Shown: one piece after another, positions 18,948 through 28,947 of the stretch | How the letters are laid out: every line of letters starts with the position of its first letter | Position numbering within the stretch: the stretch's first letter is position 1 | From: Planctomycetota bacterium | GTDB lineage: Bacteria; Planctomycetota; JAJSAM01; JAJVHW01 | Assembly (NCBI GenBank): GCA_021414065.1 | Contig: JAIOPE010000015.1 | Coordinates: forward strand, 24,140-88,139 | Direction: 5' to 3' | Length of the DNA stretch: 64,000 nucleotides | Translations under genes and position numbers: made by a program | Notes under the pieces: generated by a model | The model's input: only the letters and a program-made list of their open reading frames with translations | Databases searched by the model: none | Told to the model about the DNA's origin: nothing

Positions 18948-21320
18948 ATGCGCCACGCCGCCGCTGCATTCCTGGTCCTGATCGCCTGTGCCGCGTCGTC
19001 GCGGGCGGACGAGCCCGCGGAGCCCAGATACGCCGACAAGCCCGCGTCTTGGTGGGTCGAGGAACTCATTGCAGGAGACAACCCCGAGGCCGCGGGCAGC
19101 GTGCTGCGCAAGATGGGCGACAACGCCGCGCCGTCCGTCGCGGCCCGCCTTCCGACGACGCGCGCCGCGAGGGACAGGATCGCCCTGCTCTCGTTGCTCG
19201 GCGCGATGAAGGTCGTTCCTGCGTCGGTCGCGCCGCACTTGCAGGTCTGTCTCCGATCGGACGACGCCGCGGAGCAGCGGGCGGCGCTGAAGGTCACGGA
19301 GCGCGTCGCGACGGGCGCGGCGGGACTGGCGAGCGACATCGCAGCGCTCCTCGGGTCGTCCGCGCCGGATGTCCGCGCGAGCGCCGCGACCGCACTCGGC
19401 GCGATGGGTGCCGCCGCCGTGCCGCACGTGGACGCGCTCGTCGCGTGCATCGATGATGCGGATCCGCGCGTCCCGCTCGCGGCGGTCACTGCGCTCGGTC
19501 GGATCGGGCCCCCGGCCGCGGCGGCGCTTCCGGATCTTCTGTCGATCGCCGTCCCGCGCCCGCAGCAGGCGGCGCTCCTGTATGCACTCGTCGCGATCGG
19601 CCCGGACGACGAGCGCGTGGCCGACGCATTCGTGCGGGCGGCCGATTCCTCGGACGAGCAGACGCGCGCGACCGTGTCCCACTTCCTCTCGCGCGTGACG
19701 CCGGTCGCCGGCGCGGTACAGGCCGCCGCGATCCGGCTCGTGAAACACGGCGACGCGAAGTGCCGGAGCGCCGCGGCCCAGGCGCTGGGCCGCCACGGCA
19801 CGCAGCACGGGCGGTTCGCGGACGAACTGTACGTCTTGCTCGGTGATTCGGACGTGGGCGTCGTCGGCGCCGCGACCGAGGCGATGCTCCCGCGTGGAGA
19901 GGGCCCGCGACCGTCGGCCGAGCGGGTGGTCGCCGTATGGCGCAGTTCGAAGTTCCCCATGGCGTTCACCCAACTGCTGAAGTCACTCGGCGCGGAGGTC
20001 GGGACCGCGCTGTTCGAGGCAGCGGCGTCGGACAACGACGAGCTGCGCGGCTCCGCGTGGCACATCATCCAACGTACGCAGAGCGGGAGTCTCACCGCCG
20101 ACGCCGACTCGCTGACGCGCGTGCTCCTGGACCATCGGATCATCGCCGATCGGCGGTTCGGTCTGTTTTCGCTCGTCGTCAATCAGGGCGCGATGGTCGG
20201 CGAACCGCTGCGCCTCGTGCTGAACGCGGTGGTGCGAGAGGGAGATCCCAAGTCGGCCGCGCTGGCTGTGCCCCTGCTGAGCAAGGGCCCGGATCGACTC
20301 GGGCCGCTCCTGGCGGCAAGCGCCCGTCCCGAGCCCGAGGTGCGCGCGGCGGCGCTCGCCGCGATGGCGAACCTGTTGGCGGCCGACGCAACTGTGCGCG
20401 ATGCGACGGTGCGGGCGCTCGACGATCCCGACGAGGCCGTCCGCGCGACCGCGCTGCGCGTCTTGTCCGGCCATCGCGGCCCCGCGTGGGACACGGCGTC
20501 GGCGGCGCGCGACGCGCTTCTGGCGCGCCTTCCCGCGCTGGTGGGCGTCGGACCGGAGGAGCGTCGCAGCGTTCTCTCCATCGCTGCGTCCATTCCGGAA
20601 GCCGCGCGGCCGCTGCCGCTCCTCGTGTCGATGCTCGCGTTCGACGACTGCGCCGAGTCCGTGATCGACATCCTGGGCGCCCGCGGGGCGAGCATCTTGC
20701 CTCGCCCCGCCGATCCGGACCCCGCCGCGCTCCTGACGCCCCTGCTCGACGGCGAGGACCTGGTCCTCGCGGCTCGGGCCGCTCGCGTGCTCGCCATGCG
20801 GCGGCGCACCGCCCCGGGCATCGTCGAGCGGCTGCCCGCCTGGATCGAGTCGTCCGACCCGCGCGTCGCGCGGGCTGCGCTGCTGGCCGCGAACGACCTC
20901 GTGAATGCCGACATCGCGCGAATTGGCGGGTCGCTCGTCCGTGCGGCGCGCGCAGGAGTCGAGGGTGTGGCGTGGCCCGCGTGCAGCGCTCTGTCGCGCA
21001 TCGCCAACGACGAGCCCGTCGCGCGCGACGCCCTGCTCGCGGTCGCCGACGACCCCAAGAACTCCGGGCAGATCGCGGTGATTCAGTTCCTGGCGTCCTT
21101 CGGCGATCCCGGCATCACGCGCATCGTCGCGTTCCTTGACCACCAGAACCGCGACGCGCGGCGGAGCGCGTGCATCGCGCTGCTCCCGATCGCGCGACGC
21201 GACGGAGGCAACCGCGAGGTCCTCGTCTCCGCGACGCCGTCCCTCGATCGCCTCGCAGCGTCGGACGACCTGGAGGTTGCCCGCCTCGCGAAGGACGTGC
21301 TGACGGCGATCCGCCGGTGA
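18948..21320 (+). CDS. Secreted HEAT-repeat protein
   Basis: Signal peptide MRHAAAAFLVLIACAASSRA; repeated Ala-rich helical units (e.g. DVRASAATALGAMGAAAVPHVDALVACIDDADPRVPLAAVTALGRIG). Confidence 0.8.
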   Translation: MRHAAAAFLVLIACAASSRADEPAEPRYADKPASWWVEELIAGDNPEAAGSVLRKMGDNAAPSVAARLPTTRAARDRIALLSLLGAMKVVPASVAPHLQVCLRSDDAAEQRAALKVTERVATGAAGLASDIAALLGSSAPDVRASAATALGAMGAAAVPHVDALVACIDDADPRVPLAAVTALGRIGPPAAAALPDLLSIAVPRPQQAALLYALVAIGPDDERVADAFVRAADSSDEQTRATVSHFLSRVTPVAGAVQAAAIRLVKHGDAKCRSAAAQALGRHGTQHGRFADELYVLLGDSDVGVVGAATEAMLPRGEGPRPSAERVVAVWRSSKFPMAFTQLLKSLGAEVGTALFEAAASDNDELRGSAWHIIQRTQSGSLTADADSLTRVLLDHRIIADRRFGLFSLVVNQGAMVGEPLRLVLNAVVREGDPKSAALAVPLLSKGPDRLGPLLAASARPEPEVRAAALAAMANLLAADATVRDATVRALDDPDEAVRATALRVLSGHRGPAWDTASAARDALLARLPALVGVGPEERRSVLSIAASIPEAARPLPLLVSMLAFDDCAESVIDILGARGASILPRPADPDPAALLTPLLDGEDLVLAARAARVLAMRRRTAPGIVERLPAWIESSDPRVARAALLAANDLVNADIARIGGSLVRAARAGVEGVAWPACSALSRIANDEPVARDALLAVADDPKNSGQIAVIQFLASFGDPGITRIVAFLDHQNRDARRSACIALLPIARRDGGNREVLVSATPSLDRLAASDDLEVARLAKDVLTAIRR

Positions 21321-21332
21321 GCCGACGCTCGT

Positions 21333-21926
21333 CTACTGCGGGGCCGACTCGGCCGCCGGCGTCTTGCCCGGGCTCACCGGCACGACGCGCGCGAGAACGA
21401 CCACCGGCTCGGCGCCCGCGCCGACCGGAACGCGAACCACGCGCGATTCGACTCCAAACGCCAGGTCGGCGGTGCCCTCGACCTCGTCCGTGACGAGCTT
21501 CGGGATCTGGATCGTGACGGGCTTCGTGAACGCTCCGAGCGTCGTCGTGAACGTCTCGATGGGGCGCTTCAGCGCCGCGCGCCTCACCTTGTACGCGAGC
21601 TTCACGCGACCGTCGGGCGCGTCGGCGACGTCGCACTCGAACCACACACCCTCATCCAACGTCTCGATGACCGGGTCGACGATGAAGCACTCCTGCCCGA
21701 CCTCGACCTCGTAGTCCTTGACGTACGTGTACGGCTCGACCGCCATCGCGTTCGCGCGCTGACCGGCGCGACAGGTCGCGCTCGGCGCCGCGACCCGCGT
21801 TCCGTCGGCCCGCTCGAACGCGATCTCGATTCGGACGTCGTTCGGAGTCTCCGCGATCGGCGTGGCGCGCGTCGCGCAGCCCGCAGTCGCCCACCCCACC
21901 AAAGCCAGCAGCGGCCAGCGATTCAT
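21333..21926 (-). CDS. Hypothetical lipoprotein
   Basis: MNRWPLLALVGWATAGCATRAT lipobox-like start; beta-rich body; start approximate. Confidence 0.6.
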   Translation of the reverse strand: MNRWPLLALVGWATAGCATRATPIAETPNDVRIEIAFERADGTRVAAPSATCRAGQRANAMAVEPYTYVKDYEVEVGQECFIVDPVIETLDEGVWFECDVADAPDGRVKLAYKVRRAALKRPIETFTTTLGAFTKPVTIQIPKLVTDEVEGTADLAFGVESRVVRVPVGAGAEPVVVLARVVPVSPGKTPAAESAPQ

Positions 21927-22173
21927 CGGTGCCTCCATGGCCGACACGCTCGCGCCGTCACGTCATCGGTGCATCACGTCGCAGCCGCCGTCGCCGCCGG
22001 CTGCGCGTCGGCGTCCGACGGTGGCACGAGCGCGGCGTTGACATCGTGCCGTTCGCGGAGTGCGTGGCGAACCTGGACCAGTGGATCTGAGGATGACGGC
22101 GCACGCCGCGGGGCCCTCGCGCCGCCGGTCGTCGTTCCCGGTCGCCTGCGCGCGCGGTACGATCTGTTGCGCA

Positions 22174-22548
22174 ATGTCCACCAGGCTCTTCCGGACGATG
22201 AAGCTCGCAGACGACGACCGACCGGCAGTTGGGAGACTTCCGAAGATGCTCGGTGTCCGGATCGGGATCGACGTCCGCCCCGATGCGCAGGACCGCGTGC
22301 GTCCCGGCGCGGGCATGTCGGCTTCAACGGACCCCTACTCCCTGTTGCCCCACCTCTTGCCGAAGGCGTACGGCGGCACCGCAGACGATCCGCTTTGGGA
22401 GATCGGCGACGACCGCATCGGGGATCCGCTGGCGGTGCGCGCCACGCGACGGCCGCACCACGTTCAGGTCGAGCCGCAGCGGATGATGGATCTCAACGAC
22501 TACGAACGGGCGCTCGCCGGCACGCGCGACGACTGGAGCATGTCATGA
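22174..22548 (+). CDS. Hypothetical ~124-aa protein, first gene of three-gene cassette
   Basis: MSTRLFRTMKLADDDRPAVGRLPKMLGVRIGIDVRPDAQDRVRPGAGMSAS...HHVQVEPQRMMDLNDYERALAGTRDDW; stop overlaps next ATG. Confidence 0.65.
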   Translation: MSTRLFRTMKLADDDRPAVGRLPKMLGVRIGIDVRPDAQDRVRPGAGMSASTDPYSLLPHLLPKAYGGTADDPLWEIGDDRIGDPLAVRATRRPHHVQVEPQRMMDLNDYERALAGTRDDWSMS

Positions 22549-22841
22549 CCGCCGATGCGATCTCATCAGGCTTGGCGCGCTACCTCGAGATCGAGCGTCG
22601 CTTGCTCGCGCATCGCGCGAGTCGGTGGTTCGCGGGGGTGACGGACGGCGAGGACCCGGCTGAGGCCCGGTTCTTCGACGAGCTGGACGACGCGGGCAAC
22701 GCCCTGACAGGCGACGAGCGGGCGGCGCTGCGAGAGATCGTCATCGCGAGGGCGACCATCCGGCCCGGCGACACGGACGTGGACGTCGCCTCACCGACAC
22801 GGACCGGGCAGGGGCCGCGTCGCGTGGCGCGGGTCGCCTGA
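22545..22841 (+). CDS. Hypothetical 98-aa helical protein, second gene of cassette
   Basis: ATGA overlap with previous gene; LARYLEIERRLLAHR...FFDELDDAGNALTGDERAALREIV. Confidence 0.65.
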   Translation: MTADAISSGLARYLEIERRLLAHRASRWFAGVTDGEDPAEARFFDELDDAGNALTGDERAALREIVIARATIRPGDTDVDVASPTRTGQGPRRVARVA

Positions 22842-23638
22842 TGTACGTCACCGCACACCGCGTCGAGACGCCGGGGAACAGCACGGGAGTCAACTCGTAC
22901 CTGTTCCTGCACTTCGACGACCCGGTGCCGATGCTCCGCCCCGAGGAACCCGACGTCGCCTACGTGGCGCAGTTCGCCGCCGGGACTTGCGTCGCGGAGA
23001 AGGAAGACGTCCGTCCCGGCGGCAACACGGTCAAGTGCTCGCTCGATGTCGTTGGTTGCGACGATGCGTCGGCGGTGAGCGTGCGACGGGTGGTGGCGGA
23101 ACTCCGGGCGCAACTCCAGAGGAAGCTGCCGCCGCTTCGCGCCGTGACGTCCGGACTCGCGGCCGCATTCAACGCAACGCTGGACTTCGACGAGGATCCC
23201 GTCGGCCGTTTGGCGGCGTTCGATGATCTGTCGTCGCGCGTGCTGGCCATGCTGCCGCTTCGTTCCAAGGCGCACCAGCCGCGCGGGCCACTCGTCGTCT
23301 GGGTGCAGTACCGCGCGGAGGGCATCGAGCTGTCGCTGCCGTCCGCGACCCGCGCTCGCCTAGGCAGCAGCATTGCGCATCGTATGAAGGCGGTGCTTCC
23401 CGCCGAGGTCGTGGCCCACTTCCCCGGCAAGGGGCGCGAGGCCCTCCTCGACGTCGCGACGGCGCTCACCGGGAAGAACCGCGACCAGCTTCGGCGTGCC
23501 GGCGGACTCGTGTTCGTGGACCCGACGACCGAGGCCGAGGTGCAGCGGTGGCCGGAGGCGTTGTCGTCCGCGCAGCCGTCCGCGCCGCCCGTCGTTTCTC
23601 GTAAGCGCGGAAAGGTCCAGCGCCGCCGCTCGCCTTGA
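22841..23638 (+). CDS. Hypothetical 265-aa protein, third gene of cassette
   Basis: TGATG overlap with previous gene; YVAQFAAGTCVAEKEDVRPGGNTVKCSLDVVG; basic C-terminus. Confidence 0.65.
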   Translation: MYVTAHRVETPGNSTGVNSYLFLHFDDPVPMLRPEEPDVAYVAQFAAGTCVAEKEDVRPGGNTVKCSLDVVGCDDASAVSVRRVVAELRAQLQRKLPPLRAVTSGLAAAFNATLDFDEDPVGRLAAFDDLSSRVLAMLPLRSKAHQPRGPLVVWVQYRAEGIELSLPSATRARLGSSIAHRMKAVLPAEVVAHFPGKGREALLDVATALTGKNRDQLRRAGGLVFVDPTTEAEVQRWPEALSSAQPSAPPVVSRKRGKVQRRRSP

Positions 23639-23677
23639 TCCGACGTCGCCGTCGCGGTCGCTACGCGACTCGTGCCA

Positions 23678-24892
23678 TTACGCGATTGGCGACTCTGCGG
23701 CCGGTTCGGCGCTCGCCTCCCCCGACTCCAGCGGATGGAAGTCGTGGACCTCGCGGCGCTCGCAGGCGGCGAGGACGAGCGGGGCGAGGTCGTACTTCGA
23801 CTCGGCCTCGCGGACCTCGGCGACCGTGGTGATCGTGCGCGGGTGGCGGGCGACGAGGAGGCCGCAGCAATCTTCGCCGGGGCGTACGGAGATCTCGTAC
23901 GTGCCGATGCGGCGGGCCGTGTCGATCGTGTCGCGCTTGATCGATCCGTGGAGGGGGCCGAGGATCGGCGGCTCGACTGCGTCGTAGACGGACGCCAGGT
24001 TCTCGAGCGTCTGCGACGCGACCTGGCTGATGGCGTCGCCGACGACGATCGCCGTGGCGTGCGACGCGCGCTTCATCTCGGCCGCGACGCGCAGCATCGC
24101 GCGGCGGTAGAGGAGCATCCGCAGTTCCGCGGGCGCGGCGGCGACGATCTCCCGCTGGATGTCCTCGAACGGAATGAGCACGAGCCGCATGCGGCCCTGA
24201 TGGCGGGCGAGCGCGCGGCCGAGGTCAAGGACCTTCTCGCGGACGCCCTCGCCGGAAAAGCTCCGATTCCAGAGGTGCAGACAGCTCACGTCGCACCCGC
24301 GGACCATCACGCGCCACGCGGCGACGGGCGAGTCGATGCCGCCCGAGAGCAGCGCGACGACCTTCCCGGCGGTGCCGACCGGCAGTCCGTCGGGACCCTG
24401 GAACCGAGCGGCGTGGACGTAGCCGGCGTGACCGTCCACCTCGACCGCGAAGTCGTCGGCGGGGTCGTGCAGGTCCACGGTCCGGCCCGTGGCCTGCCAC
24501 ACCGCACCGCCGATCTCGCGCATCATCGTCATGCTGTCGAACGGAAGCGTCTTCTCCGTGCGTCGGGCCGTGATGCGGAACGTGCCCTTGCCCTTCCTCG
24601 CGGCTTCGACGGTCACCTTCGCCATCGCTTCGATCGTCGGGGCGGTGCGCGTCGCGGCGGCGACCCACGCGATTCCCGGTTGCAGGGCGATCAGGCGGAG
24701 CAGGTCCTCCCGCAGTTCCTCGGGGATGTGCTCCATCGAAAACGTGAGTCGGCCGGACTCGCGGCGCACCTTCACCGGAGCGACCGGCGCGAGCAGTCGC
24801 TGGACGTTCGTCGCGAGGCGGCCCTCGAACCAGGAGCGGTTCCCGCCCTTGGTCCCGATCTCTCCGTAGTGGATCACCGCGTGGTCGTGCAT
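23678..24892 (-). CDS. thiI: tRNA 4-thiouridine sulfurtransferase ThiI
   Basis: HYGEIGTKGGNRSWFE, KVVALLSGGIDSPVAAWRVMVRG (PP-loop), VGDAISQVASQTLENL. Confidence 0.93.
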   Translation of the reverse strand: MHDHAVIHYGEIGTKGGNRSWFEGRLATNVQRLLAPVAPVKVRRESGRLTFSMEHIPEELREDLLRLIALQPGIAWVAAATRTAPTIEAMAKVTVEAARKGKGTFRITARRTEKTLPFDSMTMMREIGGAVWQATGRTVDLHDPADDFAVEVDGHAGYVHAARFQGPDGLPVGTAGKVVALLSGGIDSPVAAWRVMVRGCDVSCLHLWNRSFSGEGVREKVLDLGRALARHQGRMRLVLIPFEDIQREIVAAAPAELRMLLYRRAMLRVAAEMKRASHATAIVVGDAISQVASQTLENLASVYDAVEPPILGPLHGSIKRDTIDTARRIGTYEISVRPGEDCCGLLVARHPRTITTVAEVREAESKYDLAPLVLAACERREVHDFHPLESGEASAEPAAESPIA

Positions 24893-25017
24893 GGGGAACC
24901 GGCCAAGGTGCGGCGGGGGCCTGCGCCCGTCCAGGAACGGCGGAGCGGCACGGGAAATGCAACCCGGCGGGCGAGCCCGGGGATAACGTCCCGGACCAAC
25001 TGCCAAGGAGACATCCC

Positions 25018-25416
25018 GTGTCGATGCACAAGCTCGGATACCTGGTCCTCTGCGACGCGCACACGAAGGCTGCGGGCAAGGACTGCCTGATCGGCGTGTT
25101 CAACCGCATCTTCGTGGGCCGTTTCCCGGCGATGCACGAGACGTGCTTCCTCGCCTTCGAGCTGTGGACGACCCCCGGCGACCACAAGCTCGGCGTCCGC
25201 ATCAAGAACACCGACGGCGGCGACGCCGTCCAGCCCCTCGGCCCGCTCGAGATGAAGGTCTCGGCCGTCGGCCAGGCGAGCGGTGCGATCCAGCTCCGCA
25301 ACCTGCCCCTCGAGAAGCCGGGCATCTACTCGTTCGTCGTCGAGATCGACGGCGAGCCCGTCGGCGCCCGCGACCTGATTGTCGAGTCGATCCCGCAGCG
25401 CCCCGCGCAGGCGTAA
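25018..25416 (+). CDS. Conserved hypothetical protein (DUF6941-like)
   Basis: AAGGAGA SD; LGYLVLCDAHTKAAGKDCLIGVFNRIFVGRFPAMHETCFLAFEL and LPLEKPGIYSFVVEIDGEPVG; family assigned from memory. Confidence 0.6.
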   Translation: MSMHKLGYLVLCDAHTKAAGKDCLIGVFNRIFVGRFPAMHETCFLAFELWTTPGDHKLGVRIKNTDGGDAVQPLGPLEMKVSAVGQASGAIQLRNLPLEKPGIYSFVVEIDGEPVGARDLIVESIPQRPAQA

Positions 25417-25433
25417 GCCGCTCGAACGACTGC

Positions 25434-25471
25434 ATGGCCCGACAGTCCCTTCGCGGGGGCTGCCGGGCCAT
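25434..25471. terminator. Intergenic hairpin, likely bidirectional terminator
   Basis: ATGGCCCGACAGTCCC-TTCG-CGGGGGCTGCCGGGCCAT between convergent genes. Confidence 0.6.
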
Positions 25472-25481
25472 TTCGTGGACG

Positions 25482-25802
25482 TCAGTCCGCTCGGCAGGCG
25501 GTTCCGACGAGGACCCGGCCCGCCTCGACGCGGACCTCCACCGGGCGGGCCGACGGCGCGTTCTTGAACAGCGGGCACGCGCCCGTCGCGACGTCGAACT
25601 TCCAGCCGTGCCACGCGCACACGATGAAACCGTCGCGCAGCACGCCCTCGCTGAGGGGGGCACCCGCGTGGGGGCAGTGGTCCACGAGCGCGGTCCAGCC
25701 GGCCTCGGTGCGCAGGAGAGCGACCGCGGTCCCCGAAACGTCCACGCGGCGGGCCGTGCCGGGCTGCTGATCGTCCACCGAACCGACATCTTGCCAGGTC
25801 AT
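25482..25802 (-). CDS. Rieske [2Fe-2S] ferredoxin-like protein
   Basis: CPHAGAPLSEG and CAWHGWKFD cluster-binding motifs. Confidence 0.92.
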   Translation of the reverse strand: MTWQDVGSVDDQQPGTARRVDVSGTAVALLRTEAGWTALVDHCPHAGAPLSEGVLRDGFIVCAWHGWKFDVATGACPLFKNAPSARPVEVRVEAGRVLVGTACRAD

Positions 25803-25854
25803 GGCGGGGGAGTCTCCCGGACGGGAGGCTCGCAGGGCGAGCTATCGTAGGGGG

Positions 25855-26499
25855 GTGCGCAACCCCGACCCGCCGGACGACGTCCCCCGGGTGGTGATCG
25901 ATCGCGCCGAGGACCTCGTCCGAGACCGCGGCCTCGTGGCGGCGTTCCGCGCGGGCGACGGTGCCGCGTTCGAAGAGATCGTCCACCTGCACCGGCGGCG
26001 GCTCTTCGGGATCGCGCTCCGCCGGACGGGCAACTCGACCATCGCCGAGGATGCCGTGCAGGTGGCGCTCGTCCAGGCGTGGAAGCACCTGCCTCGCATG
26101 GACGGCGAGATCGATCTGACGGCCTGGCTGACGACCGTGGTCCAGAACGCCGCGCTCGACCAGATCCGCCGCGACCGCCGTCAGGACCGTCTGGCCCAGC
26201 GGGCGCACGACGCAGTCGCGGAGCAGGATGACCGCCGCGGGGCCGACCGGCCCGCCGAGGCGTCGGGCGGCGACCTGGAGCGCGACGAGCTCGGCAAGAT
26301 CCTCCTCGAAGGCGTGCGCGCCCTTCCGGAGCCGTACCGCGTGGCGCTCGACCTGTTCCATGTCCAGGGGCTCTCCGTCGAGGAGATCGCCCGCACGCTT
26401 TCGATGAACGAGAACACCGTGAAGTCGCACCTCGCCCGCGGGCGGGGATTGCTCCGGCGCCGCCTCGGCAGCGCTCTGGAGCGTGGAGGTTGGTTGTGA
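25855..26499 (+). CDS. ECF-type RNA polymerase sigma factor
   Basis: GTG start; AFEEIVHLHRRRLFGIALRRTGNSTIAEDAVQVALVQAWKHL region 2; SVEEIARTLSMNENTVKSHLARGRGLLRRRL region 4. Confidence 0.9.
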   Translation: MRNPDPPDDVPRVVIDRAEDLVRDRGLVAAFRAGDGAAFEEIVHLHRRRLFGIALRRTGNSTIAEDAVQVALVQAWKHLPRMDGEIDLTAWLTTVVQNAALDQIRRDRRQDRLAQRAHDAVAEQDDRRGADRPAEASGGDLERDELGKILLEGVRALPEPYRVALDLFHVQGLSVEEIARTLSMNENTVKSHLARGRGLLRRRLGSALERGGWL

Positions 26500-28298
26500 T
26501 CTGCAGAGACTTTGCCGACAGAGTGGACGAACTGATCGACGGGACGCTCCCGCCGGCCGACGCGTCCCGACTTCGGGAGCACGCGACGGGCTGCGCCACG
26601 TGCGCGGCCGACATGGCCCGCGCCGAGCGTTTCCGTGCGTTGATGGCGGGTGGCGGGCGCGTCGCACTGGCGCGCGCCGCCGACCACGGGGCGGCGATCC
26701 GTGCCCGCGAGGCGGCCGCGGCGGCGGGGCCGCGTCCCGGCGCTCTCGTCCGTCTCCGCGCGCCGCTCGCAGCGGCGGCGATGCTCGTCGCAGGTGTCGG
26801 GCTCGGGTGGGCCGTCGCGCCGTCCGCGCCCACGATCGACGCCGTACTCGACGCGGGCGAGATCACGCTGTCGCGCGGCGAGCGCCGGACCGTGGGTGAC
26901 GGCCGCACCGTCGTCGCCGACACCGACACGAAGATCGTCGTCCCCGCGGGGTCCGACGGCTCGCGCTTGCGCCTCGACGACGGCGCCGCGGTCTTCCAGG
27001 TCGTGAAGGGGAAGCCGTTCACCGTCGAGACGGAACTCGGCACGGTGGACGTGCGCGGCACGCTGTTCCATGTGGCGCGCCGGCCGGACCGGTCGGTGAC
27101 GGTGGGCGTGATGTCGGGCGTGGTCGTCTTCACGCCGAAGGGCGGTGGCGCCACTCGAACGCTACGCGAGCGGACGACGCTCACGGTGGCCCCGGACGGT
27201 GGGCAGCGCCTGCTCTCCGACTCGGAGACGACCGATCTGACGCTCCGCCTGGAGATGCAGGCACTTGAGATGGACGCCCTCCGCGGCGACCTCGTCGCGA
27301 GAGATGAGGAACTCGCGGCGCTTCGGGCTCAGGCGGGCGTCGTCGCCGCGGCGGCCGCCCCTGCGAAGCCCGGCGACACGATCCCGTGGCGCGAGCTCGG
27401 CGTGAATGCGTGCAAGCTGCTCGCGCTCCGCCCCGACGACCCGGCGTTCCTCGACTCGATGTCGATCTTCCTTGCGAACTCGAAGGAGCTCGCGGCGGTG
27501 ACCGGCGCGGCCCAGCCGTGGGACTGGCCGATGCACCCGGTCGTGATCGCACGCTCGGCGCCGGGGTTCGTCGAGGCCCTCGCGCCGTCGGCCCCGCCGG
27601 AGGCGCGCGCACGCGCCGCCGCCGCAATGGGTTCCGCCGCCGAGGAGTACGCGAAGGCGGCGACGCCCGACGCGCTTCCGACGGCCGTGTTCCAGGCGCG
27701 TATGCGCATGCTGCGGGCGATCATCGTCGGACTCCGCGAGGAGCTCGGCGCGGACCCCGCCGCCGAGCTCGCGCGCGCCGTGGCGCTCGGCCGCGACGGC
27801 ATGCCCATTCGCGTGTCGTCGGTGCAGGGCCCGGCCCGCGAGGAGTTCGTCGGCCACTGGGTGCGTCAGCTCGATTTGACCGACGCGCAGCGCGCCGAGG
27901 TCCAGTCGCTCTCCGATCGGCGCATCGACGCCACGCTCGCCGTGCAGCGCGACATCATCGGTCGGCTCGGCGACGCAACCGGTCGCGCGTTCCTCTTCCC
28001 CCAGATGATGTGGGGCGGCCCCCGCCGCCCGCGTGGCGACGGCATCGCGAAGCCCGACGACGCCGGTTCTGGCGTCGGTGCCGGGGAGACGCCTCGGACC
28101 GGTCCCGCCCCGCGGGTCGAGCCCGCACCCGTGCTCGACGCGCCGACCGCTATCGCGACCGCACTGTCCCGCATCGACGCGAAGCTCGCGCTGACCGACC
28201 CGCGCCTGGAGTTCGAGCGCGCCGTCCGAGTGATCGTCACGCCGGAACAGTACGCGCGCGGCTTCCCGCCGGTGGCGGTCGTGACGTTCAAGGAATGA
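26496..28298 (+). CDS. Anti-sigma factor-like zinc-finger protein with TM helix and FecR-like domain
   Basis: GTGA overlap with sigma gene; HATGCATCAADM zinc-finger-like motif, TM AAAAMLVAGVGLGWAVA, FecR-like VKGKPFTVETELGTVDVRGTLFHVA. Confidence 0.85.
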   Translation: MICRDFADRVDELIDGTLPPADASRLREHATGCATCAADMARAERFRALMAGGGRVALARAADHGAAIRAREAAAAAGPRPGALVRLRAPLAAAAMLVAGVGLGWAVAPSAPTIDAVLDAGEITLSRGERRTVGDGRTVVADTDTKIVVPAGSDGSRLRLDDGAAVFQVVKGKPFTVETELGTVDVRGTLFHVARRPDRSVTVGVMSGVVVFTPKGGGATRTLRERTTLTVAPDGGQRLLSDSETTDLTLRLEMQALEMDALRGDLVARDEELAALRAQAGVVAAAAAPAKPGDTIPWRELGVNACKLLALRPDDPAFLDSMSIFLANSKELAAVTGAAQPWDWPMHPVVIARSAPGFVEALAPSAPPEARARAAAAMGSAAEEYAKAATPDALPTAVFQARMRMLRAIIVGLREELGADPAAELARAVALGRDGMPIRVSSVQGPAREEFVGHWVRQLDLTDAQRAEVQSLSDRRIDATLAVQRDIIGRLGDATGRAFLFPQMMWGGPRRPRGDGIAKPDDAGSGVGAGETPRTGPAPRVEPAPVLDAPTAIATALSRIDAKLALTDPRLEFERAVRVIVTPEQYARGFPPVAVVTFKE

Positions 28299-28947
28299 AG
28301 GGCGGGGGCGTCTCGAGCGACTGGGCGTGAATGCGACCGTCGCTCGTCCAGTCCTCGGGAGGCAAGAGCGTCCAGCCATCGGCGGGCTCCGACTCCCCCG
28401 GAATGGACGCGAACCAGACACGCTCGGGCGCGTCGTCCGGCCCGCAGCGTGCGAGCAAGCGATGGAACGACGCCTCGTCGGCGGTTGGGAACCGTCCGGG
28501 CGAGATCCAACGCGGAAGCGATGGCAACAGCGCGTGGACCAGCCAAATCACGACTGCAACCACCGCCAGCACCGTGCAGATCGCCGCAGTCCAACGGATC
28601 TGATCCGAGCGATCGTGCAAGCGCACGACGCCGACATAGATGGCGCCGACGGCCGCAGGCACGGCGCCGATGCCGAGCCCGGCGAGGATCGCGCGCCCCC
28701 AAGCCCACCGGGCGTTCGCCGCGGGCAGGCACTTGCAGTGTGGGCACGGGGCGAACCCGAATCCGGGGTCGCGCCCGAGGGGCGCGGAACGACTGCGCAT
28801 CTGATCGTCCGCTTGGCGCCGCAAGTCGAAGTCTGAGGTCGTGAATCGGAACCCTGACGTCTGCACCTTGACGCGCTCCCCGACCAGCGCCCAGTAGGTG
28901 GCCCGGCAGCCGGTGCAGCGGAGGTGGCGCAGTTGCGCCCATCGCAT
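28288..28947 (-). CDS. Hypothetical membrane protein with zinc-ribbon-like CxxC motifs
   Basis: LRCTGC and CPHCKC motifs, two hydrophobic segments; start approximate. Confidence 0.6.
   Translation of the reverse strand: MRWAQLRHLRCTGCRATYWALVGERVKVQTSGFRFTTSDFDLRRQADDQMRSRSAPLGRDPGFGFAPCPHCKCLPAANARWAWGRAILAGLGIGAVPAAVGAIYVGVVRLHDRSDQIRWTAAICTVLAVVAVVIWLVHALLPSLPRWISPGRFPTADEASFHRLLARCGPDDAPERVWFASIPGESEPADGWTLLPPEDWTSDGRIHAQSLETPPPFIP

Noticed and set aside
25482-25802. Rieske protein as the missing BoxA electron partner
   Set aside because: Too far away (about 7 kb) and BoxA is a flavin/iron-sulfur reductase, not a small Rieske protein.
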